A DNA stretch of 64,000 nt. Source: Sphingobium estronivorans. Its GTDB lineage: Bacteria > Pseudomonadota > Alphaproteobacteria > Sphingomonadales > Sphingomonadaceae. The stretch's first letter is position 1, and each line of letters starts with the position of its first letter. A program made the translations under genes and the position numbers. This document shows positions 15,813 to 25,707 of this stretch, piece by piece. The stretch lies in assembly GCF_008692605.1 (NCBI RefSeq), contig NZ_LFCT01000016.1, positions 62,001-126,000 on the forward strand, in the 5' to 3' direction. Under the pieces are notes generated by a model. The model made no database searches and was not told the DNA's origin. It worked only from the letters and a program-made list of their open reading frames with translations.

Positions 15813-18620
15813 ATGAAGGGGAAGAGCCTTTGGCTGCTATCCGCCGGCTTGGTCGCATTGGGCAATATTCCGGCCGCGTGGGCGCAGGACAGCGGCGCCG
15901 CCGCTGAGCCGGACAATGTCAACATCATCGTCACCGCCACGCGGCGCGCCAGTCCCTTGTCGGACGTGCCGATCGCCGTATCGGCTGTGACCGCGCAGGC
16001 CATGCAGAACAGCGGCGCCACCGACATCCGGTCATTGAACCAGCTTGCGCCTTCGCTGCTGCTGTCATCCACGGGGACCGAAGCCAATGCCTCTGCGCGC
16101 ATTCGCGGCATCGGCACGGTGGGCGACAATCCGGGGCTGGAAAGCTCCGTCGCGGTGTTCATCGACGGGGTTTACCGCTCGCGCACGGGCGCTGGCCTCA
16201 ACGAGCTGGGCGAGATCGAGCGGGTGGAGGTGCTGCGCGGTCCGCAGGGAACCCTGTTCGGGCGCAATGCCTCGGCGGGCCTGATCAACATCATCAGCAA
16301 GGCGCCGGAGTTCAAGCTGGCCGGCAAGGCCGAGGTCACCTACGGCAATTATGATTATTGGCGTCTGGCGGGCCGTATCACCGGGCCGATCAGTGATCAG
16401 TTGGCGCTCAGCCTGGATGGCGTCTGGTCGAAGCGCGACGGCTTTTTCGATCTGGTCGATGCGACCGGGAAGAAGGTCGGCGACACCAATGATCGTGACC
16501 GCTATTTCGTGCGCGGACAGGCGCTGTTCGAGCCGAATGATGCGCTCTCCATCCGCCTGATCGGGGATTATACCAATCGTGACGAAAGCTGCTGCGGCGC
16601 GGCCTATATCGAGACACGCGAGCGGCGGCCGGTGGCGGGCGGCGGTTACAGCACCGCGCCGTTCAACCGGATCGCGGCGATATTGGCGGGGCAGGGCAGC
16701 ACCTTCGCAGCCGATCCCTATGACCGCGAGCTTCACATCACGGCGGGCCGCGATTATGTGAGCAAGCTCAAGGATTGGGGCGTCTCAGGTGAGATTAATT
16801 ATGATCTGGGCGGCGCCAAGCTGACCAGCATCACCGCCTATCGTGACTATAAGAGCCAGGATTATGGCGATTACGACTATAGCGGCGCCGACCTGCTCTA
16901 TCGCGATCCCAACACCTATCGCCAGTTCCGTACCTTCACCCAGGAATTGCGCGCGCAAGGGTCCGCCTTCAACAATGCGCTCGATTGGTTGGTCGGCGGC
17001 TATTACGCCCATGAGAAGCTGACGCTGGAGGATAATATCCGGTTCGGCGCGGATTACGGCCGCTTTGCGGCTTGCCGCCTGATGGCGGGGGCAAAGGTAA
17101 ACAGTAACTTCAACGCGGCCCAGTTGGGGGCTTGCGGAAGCGGTCTTTTAACGTCGACCTTGATCGGGGGTACACAGGCTAGTCTGAATGCAGGACTGAC
17201 TGCGGCTTTCCAGCAGGCGGGTTTGTCGCTCCCTGTAGCGTCAGCGCGGGCTTCAGCGATCTCAACAGGCTTGGCAGGCGGGCTGACCGCATTGACCAAC
17301 ATTTTGCCAGGGACAGGAGACCAAGCCTCACTTTATCGTCAAAGGAGTGAAAATTGGGCGCTCTTTACCCATAATATCGTTCACCTCACCAAACGGCTCG
17401 ATTTGACCCTTGGGCTTCGCTACACGCATGAAGGAAAGCGTTTTTCCGCTAATTTCAATAATAATAATGACACGTGCGTCGCGTTGCAGAATTCGATGCT
17501 GCCAAGCATTGCAACCGCTGGACTGGGGGATGCATCGGCCTTGGCGGGAGGCATTTTGACGCTAGGTTGCTTGGGCAATAGTTCCAGAGGCCTTAACGCG
17601 CTCAACCTCAACGACAAGATCAGCGACGGCGAATTTTCGGGCACCGCTGTCCTGTCGTGGAAGCCGCTCGACGAACTGCTGGTCTATGGCAGCTACTCGA
17701 AGGGTTATAAGGCGGGCGGTTACAATCTCGACCGTTTCCAGTTGGGATCGACGGGACTCAATCCGGTTCCGGCGGTGTTCTCGCCGCGCAGCAATGCCGA
17801 CGTGACCAGCCTGCGCTTCGCGGCTGAAAAGGTCGATGCCTTTGAAATCGGGCTGAAATACGCCCAGCCCAAATGGAGTGCGAACATCGCCGCCTTCCGG
17901 CAGGAGTTCAAGAATTTCCAGCTCAATACCTTCAACGGCACCAGCTTCGTGGTGCAGAACATCAATGGCTGCGACGGCGCCTTGTCGGCATCGCGGACCT
18001 GCGCCAGCGACGATGTCGGTCCCGGCCTGATCAGTCAGGGCGTGGAGCTGGAACTGGCGGCAACGCCGGTGCGCAATGTCCGTTTCGCCGGCGGGTTCAC
18101 CTATGCCCGCGCCAAGTTCGCCAACCGGCTGGTGGGCAGCGGCAATGGCGCGGTGCCGCTTGACCCGGCGCTGTTCCTGCTGCCCGGATCGGTCAACTCG
18201 CAGGCGCCTGAAGTGGTGACGACAGTCAGCGCGTCCTGGACGCCCAGCCTTGGCACCGGCGGCCTTTCGGCGCTCTTCTACATCGATGGGCGCATGACCG
18301 GCGACTTCAACACCGGGTCCGACCTGTTTCCGGAAAAGCGGCAGGACGGCTATGCGGTGTTCAACGCCCGCATCGGCATCCGTGGGCCGCAGCAGCGCTG
18401 GGCGGTGGAATTCTGGGGGCAGAATATCTTCAACCAGGATTACACGCAGGTCGCCTTCAGCAGCCCATTGCAGTCGAGCAGCCCTTGTACATCGTCTGTC
18501 GGCCAGTTTGGCCGGACATGCGGTACACCGCCGACTTCGGTGGTCATGGCGAACCAGCTCATCTCGGCCTATCTGGCCGAGCCGCGGACCTACGGCATCA
18601 CTTTGCGCGGGAGTTTCTGA
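15813..18620 (+). CDS. TonB-dependent outer membrane receptor
   Basis: About 935 residues from the ATG at 15813, which has a purine-rich RBS; an upstream in-frame extension lacks a signal peptide and is rejected. The signal peptide ends near AAWAQD. The plug domain (about 40-165) starts NVNIIVTATRRASPLSDVP and contains RIRGIG and RVEVLRGPQGTLFGRNA. The 22-strand barrel ends with an aromatic C-terminus (YGITLRGSF). The ligand is not inferable. Residues about 427-600 use codons unlike the rest (TTA, AGT, TCA, GTA) and look like a substituted extracellular segment. The 3' end overlaps yggS by 23 bp in convergent orientation. Confidence 0.93.
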   Translation: MKGKSLWLLSAGLVALGNIPAAWAQDSGAAAEPDNVNIIVTATRRASPLSDVPIAVSAVTAQAMQNSGATDIRSLNQLAPSLLLSSTGTEANASARIRGIGTVGDNPGLESSVAVFIDGVYRSRTGAGLNELGEIERVEVLRGPQGTLFGRNASAGLINIISKAPEFKLAGKAEVTYGNYDYWRLAGRITGPISDQLALSLDGVWSKRDGFFDLVDATGKKVGDTNDRDRYFVRGQALFEPNDALSIRLIGDYTNRDESCCGAAYIETRERRPVAGGGYSTAPFNRIAAILAGQGSTFAADPYDRELHITAGRDYVSKLKDWGVSGEINYDLGGAKLTSITAYRDYKSQDYGDYDYSGADLLYRDPNTYRQFRTFTQELRAQGSAFNNALDWLVGGYYAHEKLTLEDNIRFGADYGRFAACRLMAGAKVNSNFNAAQLGACGSGLLTSTLIGGTQASLNAGLTAAFQQAGLSLPVASARASAISTGLAGGLTALTNILPGTGDQASLYRQRSENWALFTHNIVHLTKRLDLTLGLRYTHEGKRFSANFNNNNDTCVALQNSMLPSIATAGLGDASALAGGILTLGCLGNSSRGLNALNLNDKISDGEFSGTAVLSWKPLDELLVYGSYSKGYKAGGYNLDRFQLGSTGLNPVPAVFSPRSNADVTSLRFAAEKVDAFEIGLKYAQPKWSANIAAFRQEFKNFQLNTFNGTSFVVQNINGCDGALSASRTCASDDVGPGLISQGVELELAATPVRNVRFAGGFTYARAKFANRLVGSGNGAVPLDPALFLLPGSVNSQAPEVVTTVSASWTPSLGTGGLSALFYIDGRMTGDFNTGSDLFPEKRQDGYAVFNARIGIRGPQQRWAVEFWGQNIFNQDYTQVAFSSPLQSSSPCTSSVGQFGRTCGTPPTSVVMANQLISAYLAEPRTYGITLRGSF

Positions 18621-19332
18621 GCATCCCCCTGCCGCTCGCCGGGACAGGGCGAGCGGCAGACGGGCGTTCGCCGAACAGGGCGGTGCCGACGCGAATGTCG
18701 GTGGCGCCCAACATGATCGCCGTTTCATAGTCGCCCGACATGCCCATGGAGAGGCGCGCGAGACCTTCCTCGCGCGCCATTTTTGCGAGCAGCGCGAAAA
18801 AGGGCGCCGGTTCGATGTCGGCGGGCGGCACGCACATCAGGCCAAGAAGGGGAATATCCGCTGCCCGCGCCGCCTTGATGAGCGCCGGGGTATCGGCAAT
18901 GGCGCAGCCGCCCTTCTGCTCCTCCGCGCCGATATTGACCTGGATGTAGCAGGGGATGCGACGGTCGGCGGCGTCCATCGCCTTGGCGAGCGCGGTCAGC
19001 AAAGATGGCCGGTCGAGCGAATGAATGACGTCGAACAGGGCAATGGCATCGGCCGCCTTGTTGGACTGAAGCTGGCCGACCAGATGCAATTCGAGATCGT
19101 CAGACTCTTCGCGCAGGGCCGGCCATTTGCCTTGTGCTTCCTGCACGCGGTTTTCCCCGAAGATGCGTTGCCCCGCTTCGATCAGGGGACGGATGGCGTC
19201 GACCGCTTGCGTCTTGGACACGGCGATCAGGTTGATGTCGGCGGCGGTGCGGTCCGTCAGGCGCGCTGCGCGGCCCATGGCTTCGCGCAGCGCGGCCAGA
19301 CGCTGGGCAGCTTCGATAGTGTCGGTCGTCAT
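18598..19332 (-). CDS. yggS: YggS/PLPBP family pyridoxal phosphate homeostasis protein
   Basis: 244 residues from the ATG at 19332. This is the alanine-racemase-like barrel without racemase activity that binds PLP and buffers free PLP and amino acid pools. The PLP lysine is in LIAVSKTQ near residue 40, followed by FGENRVQEAQGKW, HLVGQLQSNK, and SMGMSGDYETAI near the C-terminal phosphate-binding site. All are family signatures. It is divergent from the thiE-like gene (22 bp between starts), so the promoters must be very close. Its last 23 bp are antisense to the end of the TonB receptor gene. Confidence 0.93.
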   Translation of the reverse strand: MTTDTIEAAQRLAALREAMGRAARLTDRTAADINLIAVSKTQAVDAIRPLIEAGQRIFGENRVQEAQGKWPALREESDDLELHLVGQLQSNKAADAIALFDVIHSLDRPSLLTALAKAMDAADRRIPCYIQVNIGAEEQKGGCAIADTPALIKAARAADIPLLGLMCVPPADIEPAPFFALLAKMAREEGLARLSMGMSGDYETAIMLGATDIRVGTALFGERPSAARPVPASGRGMLRNSRAK

Positions 19333-19354
19333 GGGGGCTGCTATAGGCACGGCC

Positions 19355-19918
19355 ATGAAGACCCGCCACCGCAAAAAATTGCCGACGATCTGGTTGATGA
19401 CGGATGAGCGCGTGGGGCAGGAGGCGCTGCTGGCTGCGGCGCAGCGTTTGCCCAAGGGCGGGGCGGGGATCGTGCTGCGCCATTATCGCACGCCGAAAGC
19501 GGAGCGCCGGGCCCTGTTCGACCGGTTGGCCGCCATCGCGCGGCGGCGGCGGCTGACGTTGATGCTGGGCGGCACGGCAGCGCAAGCCGCGGCCTGGGGG
19601 GCGGATGGGTGGCACGGGCGCGACGGGCGGGCGATTATGCGCCCGCTATTGCACAGCGCGCCGGTGCATGGTGCGCGGGAGTTGCGGATGGCTGCGCGAG
19701 GGAAGGCGGATTTCATCTTCCTTTCGCCGTTGTTTCCGACGCGGTCGCATCCCGGCGCACCGGCATTGGGGCGGCTGCGCTTTGCGGCGCTGGCGCGCCG
19801 GGCCGATATGGACGTGATTGCGCTGGGCGGAGTGCGTGCGATGCACTGGCCCATGTTGAGAGGAATGGGAGCCTCTGGCTGGGCCGCTATTGACGGTTTG
19901 TCCATCGCACGGCGCTGA
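19355..19918 (+). CDS. thiamine phosphate synthase-like protein
   Basis: 187 residues from the ATG at 19355. N-terminal KLPTIWLMTDERVG resembles the start of ThiE/TenI barrels, and later GADGWHGRDGR, FIFLSPLFPTRSHPG and VIALGGV follow the order of ThiE substrate-loop and phosphate-loop motifs (typical ThiE: VSP.F.T.SHP). It is somewhat shorter than E. coli ThiE (~211 residues) and the LSPLFPTRSHPG loop is intact. It could be a genuine ThiE or a TenI-like relative. No other thiamine genes or TPP riboswitch were seen nearby, so pathway assignment is tentative. Confidence 0.75.
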   Translation: MKTRHRKKLPTIWLMTDERVGQEALLAAAQRLPKGGAGIVLRHYRTPKAERRALFDRLAAIARRRRLTLMLGGTAAQAAAWGADGWHGRDGRAIMRPLLHSAPVHGARELRMAARGKADFIFLSPLFPTRSHPGAPALGRLRFAALARRADMDVIALGGVRAMHWPMLRGMGASGWAAIDGLSIARR

Positions 19919-19972
19919 CGAACGCATTTTTCGCGGCCCGGAACAGGCGCGCAATATTGCAAGCTCGCGCTG

Positions 19973-20707
19973 TTAGAATTTGAAGATCGTGCCCAGATAG
20001 ACGGCCTGGGCATCCTGCCGGTCGTCGGTCATCGGCGTCAGGCGGCCCGCGAAGCTGTTATTGTAGCGGATACCGGCGGTGACGTTCAGGTTACGCGTGA
20101 GCGAATAGGAGCTGGCGAGATCCAGCGAATAATCCTTGTCCGCGCTGGGATTGCGGATCGTCGCCGCCGGCTCGCGGCGGCTTTCGATCAGCACCTTGGT
20201 GCTGAAGCGATCCTTCTTGTCCTGATCCCGATCCAGCGAGAAATTCTTGGCGCCCGCCATTTCGACGGGGACCGGGTCCAGTTCCTTGCGGCCCACAGCT
20301 TCCGGCAAGGCGAACTTGCGCCAGTTATGCGCGCTGTTCAGGCTGAAGGCGACCGGCGCGATATTCACCATGTCGAGCGTACGGCTGACGGCGACGCGGT
20401 CATTGAGATCGGCCGCCCGCACCATGACCGTGACCGAACGCTGCCCGCTGAGCGAGCCGCTGGTCGGGGTGAAACGGAAATTCTGACGGCCCGCCGACGC
20501 GGCGATCTTCGCATAGGCGGCAGCCAGACGCGGATCCTTGGTAGTGGGCGTGAAGGAGGAAATGCTGCCGAGCGCGCCGAGCGACACGGGAACGTCTGCG
20601 CGCAGACGGACAAGATCGGTCGCAGCGCCGATAGCCGGAGACAGCATAAAGCCGGCCACGGCGATTGCCGAGCCTGCCAATGCAATATGTCCCCTTTTCA
20701 GGCGCAT
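19973..20707 (-). CDS. predicted outer-membrane or periplasmic protein, unknown function
   Basis: 244 residues from the ATG at 20707 (MRLKRGHIALAGSAIAVAGF). It has a signal peptide with cleavage near GAATD and then a Ser/Thr-rich first half with beta-strand character. The end, LNVTAGIRYNNSFAGRL...AVYLGTIFKF, has alternating hydrophobic residues and a C-terminal phenylalanine like the last strands of an outer-membrane barrel. I do not recognise a family. It is about 235 bp from the divergent DUF3576 lipoprotein gene, and 54 bp separate it from the convergent thiE-like gene. Confidence 0.65.
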   Translation of the reverse strand: MRLKRGHIALAGSAIAVAGFMLSPAIGAATDLVRLRADVPVSLGALGSISSFTPTTKDPRLAAAYAKIAASAGRQNFRFTPTSGSLSGQRSVTVMVRAADLNDRVAVSRTLDMVNIAPVAFSLNSAHNWRKFALPEAVGRKELDPVPVEMAGAKNFSLDRDQDKKDRFSTKVLIESRREPAATIRNPSADKDYSLDLASSYSLTRNLNVTAGIRYNNSFAGRLTPMTDDRQDAQAVYLGTIFKF

Positions 20708-20943
20708 GTTTCGAGTCTCTTCCCCACCGACTACTTTTCTGTGCACCCTTCTACACGCAAGACTCTGAAATTGGTAGAGCGCACCCTGTTTTTTGTCCGC
20801 GCTGTTGCACGGAACACACAGGACTCGCACCCATCCGCGACGAACCGTGGCGGGTCCGCCGAAGGGGGCGGCCCGGTCCCTCTTGCCGATTGGCGCGGCT
20901 TCTCTATAGAAGCGAAGCGTTTTTCTCGTTTGATGGGACAGTC

Positions 20944-21396
20944 ATGATGGTCCGCCGCCTTTCCACGCCCCTTTCCGCCGGTCTGCTGCTGGCAGCTGTT
21001 CTGCCGCTCGCCGCCTGCGGGGGCGGCGCCAAGGATCGTCCCAAGGCCGATCTCGCCGCGTCGAAGGTCACGACCATCGGCGTCAACGCCTATCTGTGGC
21101 GCGCGACGCTGGACACCCTGTCCTTCATGCCGATGGTGCAGACGGATTCGAACGGCGGTGTGATCGTCACCGACTGGTACGCCAATCCGAACAGTCCCAA
21201 TGAGCGGATGAAGCTGACCGTCTCGATCCTGGATCAGGACCTGCGCGCCGATGCGCTGCGCGTCGCCGCCAGCCGTCAGGTGAGCCAGAACGGTCAGTGG
21301 ATGGACGCCCCGGTGCAGGCCGCGACGGTGCAGAAGCTGGAAGAGATCATCCTGACCAAGGCCCGCGATCTGCGTCGCATGGCGATTGCAGGCTAA
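20944..21396 (+). CDS. DUF3576 family lipoprotein
   Basis: 150 residues from the ATG at 20944 (or 20947). A lipobox, LPLAAC, puts the acylated cysteine near residue 25, so it is an envelope lipoprotein. The body contains VTTIGVNAYLWRATLDTLSFMP and VIVTDWYANPNSPNERMKLTVSILD, recognisable as the alphaproteobacterial DUF3576 family, which usually sits directly upstream of leuS, lptE and holA as it does here. The function is unknown; conserved linkage to the LPS-transport gene lptE points to envelope biogenesis. Confidence 0.85.
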   Translation: MMVRRLSTPLSAGLLLAAVLPLAACGGGAKDRPKADLAASKVTTIGVNAYLWRATLDTLSFMPMVQTDSNGGVIVTDWYANPNSPNERMKLTVSILDQDLRADALRVAASRQVSQNGQWMDAPVQAATVQKLEEIILTKARDLRRMAIAG

Positions 21397-21474
21397 AGCC
21401 CTTTTCCGTCGATTTTGGTGAACAACGGGGCTGGGCTTGCAAAAGCTCAGCCCGAACGCATTTGAGGACTTATC

Positions 21475-24006
21475 ATGCAAAGGCGCTTCAACCCTCTTGA
21501 GGCCGATGCCCGCTGGCAGGCCGTCTGGGACGAGAAGCAGACGTTCAAGGCGTCCGACGACAGCGACAAGCCACGCAGCTACGTGCTGGAGATGTTCCCC
21601 TATCCCTCCGGGCGCATCCATATCGGCCATGTCCGCAACTATTCCATGGGCGACGTGCTGGCGCGCTTCCGCCGGATGACGGGGCATGAAGTGCTGCATC
21701 CCATGGGCTGGGACGCCTTTGGCATGCCCGCCGAAAATGCCGCGATGGAAAAGAAGGTCCATCCCGGCAAATGGACATATGAAAATATCGCCAACATGAA
21801 GGCGCAACTCAAGAAGCTGGGCTTCGCGCTGGACTGGAGCCGGGAACTGGCCACCTGCCATCCCGACTATTACGGTCAGGAACAGGCGCTGTTCCTCGAC
21901 ATGCTGGACGCGGGGCTGGTGTATCGCAAGGAATCGGCGGTCAACTGGGACCCGGTCGACATGACCGTGCTCGCCAATGAGCAGGTGATCGACGGCAAGG
22001 GCTGGCGGTCCGGCGCGCCGGTCGAGAAGCGCAAATTGAGCCAGTGGTTCCTGAAGATCACCCAGTTCGCGGACGATCTGCTGGCGGGCCTCAAGACGCT
22101 CGATCAGTGGCCTGAAAAGGTGCGGCTGATGCAGGAAAACTGGATCGGCAAGTCGGTCGGCCTGCAATTCCGCTTCAAGCTGGATGCGCCCGTGGGCGAC
22201 ATTGCCGAGGTCGAGGTTTTCTCCACCCGTCCCGACACCATTTTCGGCGCGAGTTTCGCCGCCATCGCGGCGGATCACCCGATTGCGCTGGTTCTGGCGC
22301 AGAAGGATGCCGCGCTCCACGCCTTTGCCGAGGAATGCCGCCAGACCGGTACCGCCGCGGCCGAGGTCGAGACGCAGGACAAGAAGGGCCATGACACCGG
22401 TCTGTCGGTGATCCACCCCTTCACCGGCGCCAAGCTGCCGCTGTTCGTAGCGAACTTCGTGCTGATGGATTACGGCACCGGTGCGGTCATGGCGGTTCCG
22501 GGCCATGACCAGCGCGACCTTGATTTCGCGCGCAAATATATGCTGCCGGTCGAGCGGGTCGTCGCCGCCGAGGGGGACGAGGAAAAGGGCATTGCGGACG
22601 AGGCCTATACAGGGCCCGGCCGCCTCGTGAATTCCGACTTCCTCAACGGCCTTGCTGTCGAGGATGCCAAGGCCGAGGTCATCCGCCGCGCCGAGAGCGA
22701 GGGCTGGGGCACTGGCACCACCGTTTTCCGGCTGCGTGACTGGGGCGTGTCGCGTCAACGTTATTGGGGTACGCCGATCCCGGTCATCCATTGCGACGAC
22801 TGCGGCCCGGTGGGCGTCCCCAAGGACCAGTTGCCCGTGGTGCTGCCCGAAGATGTCAGCTTCGACATTCCTGGCAATCCGCTCGACCGGCATCCCACCT
22901 GGAAGCATGTCGATTGCCCGAAATGCGGCAAGGCGGCGCGGCGCGAGACGGACACGCTGGATACCTTCGCGGATTCGAGCTGGTATTTCATTCGCTTCGC
23001 CAGCCAGCCCAAGGACAAGCCGTTCGATCGCGAAACCGTCGAGAAATGGCTGCCGGTGGGTCAATATATCGGTGGCGTGGAACATGCGATCCTGCATCTG
23101 CTCTATGCCCGCTTCTGGACCCGTGCGCTCCAGCATATGGGCCAGCTGGGCTTTGCCGAGCCGTTCACTGGCCTGTTCACCCAGGGCATGGTGACGCACG
23201 AAACCTACAAATCGCCCGAAGGCGCCTGGCTCGCGCCGCAGGATGTCGAGCGGCAGGGGGACAGGATCGTCATGGTCGGTACCGGCGCGCCGGTGACGCT
23301 CGGCCGCGTCGAGAAAATGTCCAAGTCCAAGAAGAATGTCGTCGATCCCGATGACATCATCGCCCAATATGGCGCGGACGCGGTGCGCTGGTTCATGCTG
23401 TCCGACAGCCCGCCGGAACGCGACCTGCCCTGGACGGAAGCCGGTATCGAGGGGTCGTGGCGTTTCGTGAACCGCCTGTGGCGCCTGTTCGGGGAAGCCG
23501 ACAAGTCCGCCGAGGGGCAGGACGTTGCTGGTCAGGATCGGGCGCTCGACCGCAAGCTGCACCAGACCGTCGATGGCATTGCCAAGGACATCGAGGCCCT
23601 GTCCTTCAACAAGGCGGTGGCGAAAATCTACGAACTCACCAATGCGGTCGAAAAGGCCAAGCCTTCGGCAAGCCGCAGCGCGGCGATCCGGGCGCTGGCG
23701 TTGCTGGTCGCGCCGATGATTCCGCATCTCGCGGAAGAAGCCTGGGCCGACATGGGCGAACAGGGTTTGATCGCCGACGCCGCATGGCCGACGGTCGATC
23801 CCGCGCTGCTGGTTGAGGATGAAGTGACCATCGCCTGTCAGGTGATGGGCAAGCTGCGCGACACCATCACCGTTCCCAAGGGCACGCCCAAGGATGAACT
23901 GGAAAAGCTCGCCTTGGCCGCGCCCAATGTGGTGCGGACTCTGGACGGTGCCAGCCCCAAGAAGGTGATCGTGGTGCCGGATCGTCTGGTGAACCTGGTC
24001 ATCTGA
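21475..24006 (+). CDS. leuS: leucyl-tRNA synthetase
   Basis: 843 residues, normal bacterial LeuRS length. It charges tRNA-Leu. The class I HIGH motif is at 49-52 ([13 protein letters not shown]) and KMSKS at 614-618 ([16 protein letters not shown]). The CP1 editing domain is present between them ([11 protein letters not shown] near 246; [16 protein letters not shown] near 335), so post-transfer editing should be intact. A zinc-knuckle-like CPKCGK lies near 482. The start is ATG 21475. A clear terminator follows the stop, so lptE has its own promoter or is reached by read-through. Confidence 0.98.
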   Translation: MQRRFNPLEADARWQAVWDEKQTFKASDDSDKPRSYVLEMFPYPSGRIHIGHVRNYSMGDVLARFRRMTGHEVLHPMGWDAFGMPAENAAMEKKVHPGKWTYENIANMKAQLKKLGFALDWSRELATCHPDYYGQEQALFLDMLDAGLVYRKESAVNWDPVDMTVLANEQVIDGKGWRSGAPVEKRKLSQWFLKITQFADDLLAGLKTLDQWPEKVRLMQENWIGKSVGLQFRFKLDAPVGDIAEVEVFSTRPDTIFGASFAAIAADHPIALVLAQKDAALHAFAEECRQTGTAAAEVETQDKKGHDTGLSVIHPFTGAKLPLFVANFVLMDYGTGAVMAVPGHDQRDLDFARKYMLPVERVVAAEGDEEKGIADEAYTGPGRLVNSDFLNGLAVEDAKAEVIRRAESEGWGTGTTVFRLRDWGVSRQRYWGTPIPVIHCDDCGPVGVPKDQLPVVLPEDVSFDIPGNPLDRHPTWKHVDCPKCGKAARRETDTLDTFADSSWYFIRFASQPKDKPFDRETVEKWLPVGQYIGGVEHAILHLLYARFWTRALQHMGQLGFAEPFTGLFTQGMVTHETYKSPEGAWLAPQDVERQGDRIVMVGTGAPVTLGRVEKMSKSKKNVVDPDDIIAQYGADAVRWFMLSDSPPERDLPWTEAGIEGSWRFVNRLWRLFGEADKSAEGQDVAGQDRALDRKLHQTVDGIAKDIEALSFNKAVAKIYELTNAVEKAKPSASRSAAIRALALLVAPMIPHLAEEAWADMGEQGLIADAAWPTVDPALLVEDEVTIACQVMGKLRDTITVPKGTPKDELEKLALAAPNVVRTLDGASPKKVIVVPDRLVNLVI

Positions 24007-24021
24007 ACGCGAACGGACAAA

Positions 24022-24060
24022 AGGGTGAGCGATTGGCAGATCGCTCACCCTTCGGTTTTC
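24022..24060 (+). terminator. rho-independent terminator after leuS
   Basis: AAGGGTGAGCGAT and ATCGCTCACCCTT are perfectly complementary around the loop TGGCAG, followed by CGGTTTTC. A T-rich tail follows. The hairpin begins about 15 bp after the leuS stop. Confidence 0.88.
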
Positions 24061-24129
24061 GTGTGTTTGCCGCATTCTGCGAGCCGTCGACTGTTCCAGC
24101 CGACTTCAGAATGCTCTAAGGGTCATCCC

Positions 24130-24627
24130 ATGAAGCGCATTTTGCCCCTGTTCACCCTCATGCTCCCGCTCTCCGCCTGCGGCCTGCATCCCGTTTACAG
24201 CGGGGGCAGCCATGGCGTGGTCGCGCAGGCGCTCGGCAATGTCGAGGTGCAGCCGATCGAGGGCAAGGGCGGCTGGCTGGTGCGCAACGCGCTGAACGAC
24301 CGGCTGGCGGCGATGAGTGGCACCGGGCCCGGCTACAAGCTGGTGGTGAAACTGGACGATGACATTAGTGGTTTTGGTTTGCGTTCCGACGCCGCCGTCA
24401 CGCGGGAGCGTCGGGCGCTGCGCGCGCGCTATCAACTGATCGACAGCACCACGGGCGCGCAGATATTGGATGATACCGCCGGATCGGATGTCGGCATCGA
24501 TGTCGTTTCCAGCGAATATGCCACCATCGCGGCGGAAGACACGGCGCTGGAACGCCTGTCGCAGACCGTCGCAGATCAGATCGTCAACCGGCTGGCCATG
24601 TTCGCCCGGCGGGAAAAGGCCCGTTGA
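24130..24627 (+). CDS. lptE: LPS-assembly lipoprotein LptE
   Basis: 165 residues from the ATG at 24130. The lipobox LPLSAC puts the acylated cysteine near residue 17 (SACGLHPVY), which is followed by GVVAQALGNVEVQPIEGKGGWLVRNALNDRL, characteristic of alphaproteobacterial LptE. LptE is an outer-membrane lipoprotein that plugs the LptD barrel and inserts lipopolysaccharide or lipooligosaccharide into the outer leaflet. LptD is not in the window. The stop overlaps the holA start (TTGA), the conserved leuS-lptE-holA arrangement. Confidence 0.9.
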   Translation: MKRILPLFTLMLPLSACGLHPVYSGGSHGVVAQALGNVEVQPIEGKGGWLVRNALNDRLAAMSGTGPGYKLVVKLDDDISGFGLRSDAAVTRERRALRARYQLIDSTTGAQILDDTAGSDVGIDVVSSEYATIAAEDTALERLSQTVADQIVNRLAMFARREKAR

Positions 24628-25661
24628 AGGCCAATCGCGGCCAGATCGAAAAGGCGCTCGACGCAGCGGGCCAGGGATCGGCGGCCGACTGCCGTTTCTT
24701 TCTGCTCTACGGTCCCGATGAAGCGGGCAGCGCCACGCTTGCCAAGCGGCTGGAGCGCGCCATGGGGCCGGATGCGGAACGGATCGACCTGGACGGATCG
24801 ACCCTGCGCGACGATCCGGCGCGGCTGGCGGACGAGGCGGCATCCTTTTCCATGTTCGGGGACAAGCGCTGGATTCGCCTCAACGGCATAGGCGAGGAAT
24901 CGCTCCCCGCCGTGACCGCGCTGCTGGAGGCCGAAGCGGCGGGCAATCCGGTCATCGCCATTGCGGGCGCGCTGAAGGGTACGTCGAAGCTGCTGAAGCT
25001 GGCGCTCGACCACAAGCAGGTGATGACCTTCGCCTCCTATCAGCCCGACGCGCGGGAGGCGGAGCAGATCGCCATCGCCATCGCGCGGGAAGGGGGGCTG
25101 CGCCTGTCGTCCGAACTTGGCCGCCGCATTGCGGACCTCACCAATGGCGACCGCACGCTGATGGCGGGCGAGGTGGAAAAGCTGATCCTCTATCTCGACG
25201 CCGCGCCCGACCGTCCGCGCGAGGCGACCGAGGAGGCGCTGGACGCATTGTCCGCCGATAATCCCGATTCCGATGCGGCGCCGTTGGTGAACGCGGTGCT
25301 GGGTGGCGATTTGCGCGGCATGCACCGGGAATTGGGGCGGCTGGCGGAGGCGGGAACGGCGATGGCGGCGGTGCTGCGGCCGTTGCTGACCCGCGCCATG
25401 CTGCTCGCCAATATCCGCGCCGATTTCGATGGCAGCGGACGGCTGGAGGGGGCGGTCGAGGCGGCGGGCAAGGCGGTGTTCTGGAAGGAAAAGGGCATCG
25501 TCACGCGGCAGGTCCGCATCTGGGATGCGACGGGCATCGCCCGCGTCATCCAGCGGCTGGCCCAGGCCGAGCGCGCCAGCCGGTCGGGCAGGGGGCTTGG
25601 CGATCTGATGGTCCGCCACGAACTGCTCGCCATCGCCCGGCAGGCCGCGCGGGAACGGTGA
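24624..25661 (+). CDS. holA: DNA polymerase III delta subunit
   Basis: 345 residues beginning at a TTG at 24624 that overlaps the lptE stop. HolA is the clamp-loader subunit that opens the beta sliding clamp. The N-terminal [21 protein letters not shown] replaces a true P-loop (the delta subunit does not bind ATP), and the helical collar domain occupies the C-terminal third ([27 protein letters not shown]). With dnaQ at 7 kb it is one of two polymerase III subunits encoded here. Confidence 0.92.
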   Translation: MKANRGQIEKALDAAGQGSAADCRFFLLYGPDEAGSATLAKRLERAMGPDAERIDLDGSTLRDDPARLADEAASFSMFGDKRWIRLNGIGEESLPAVTALLEAEAAGNPVIAIAGALKGTSKLLKLALDHKQVMTFASYQPDAREAEQIAIAIAREGGLRLSSELGRRIADLTNGDRTLMAGEVEKLILYLDAAPDRPREATEEALDALSADNPDSDAAPLVNAVLGGDLRGMHRELGRLAEAGTAMAAVLRPLLTRAMLLANIRADFDGSGRLEGAVEAAGKAVFWKEKGIVTRQVRIWDATGIARVIQRLAQAERASRSGRGLGDLMVRHELLAIARQAARER

Positions 25662-25707
25662 GCCTAAGCGCTTGATCGGACGCCGTGCCGACGCCATATT
25701 ACCGGGC

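Noticed and set aside
19332..19355. TPP riboswitch for the thiE-like gene
   Set aside because: Only 22 bp separate the divergent starts; there is no room for the aptamer.
21430..21453. Hairpin upstream of leuS (CTGGGCTTGCAAAAGCTCAG) as a leucine T-box or leader attenuator
   Set aside because: No leader peptide with leucine codons, no T-box sequence and no T-run. It may just be a weak terminator after the DUF3576 gene.
20731..24075. 1114-residue open frame on the minus strand across leuS
   Set aside because: It lies wholly antisense to leuS and its neighbours. The residue mix (His, Arg and Gln rich) is what a high-GC gene's reverse frame produces, and no family motif is seen.
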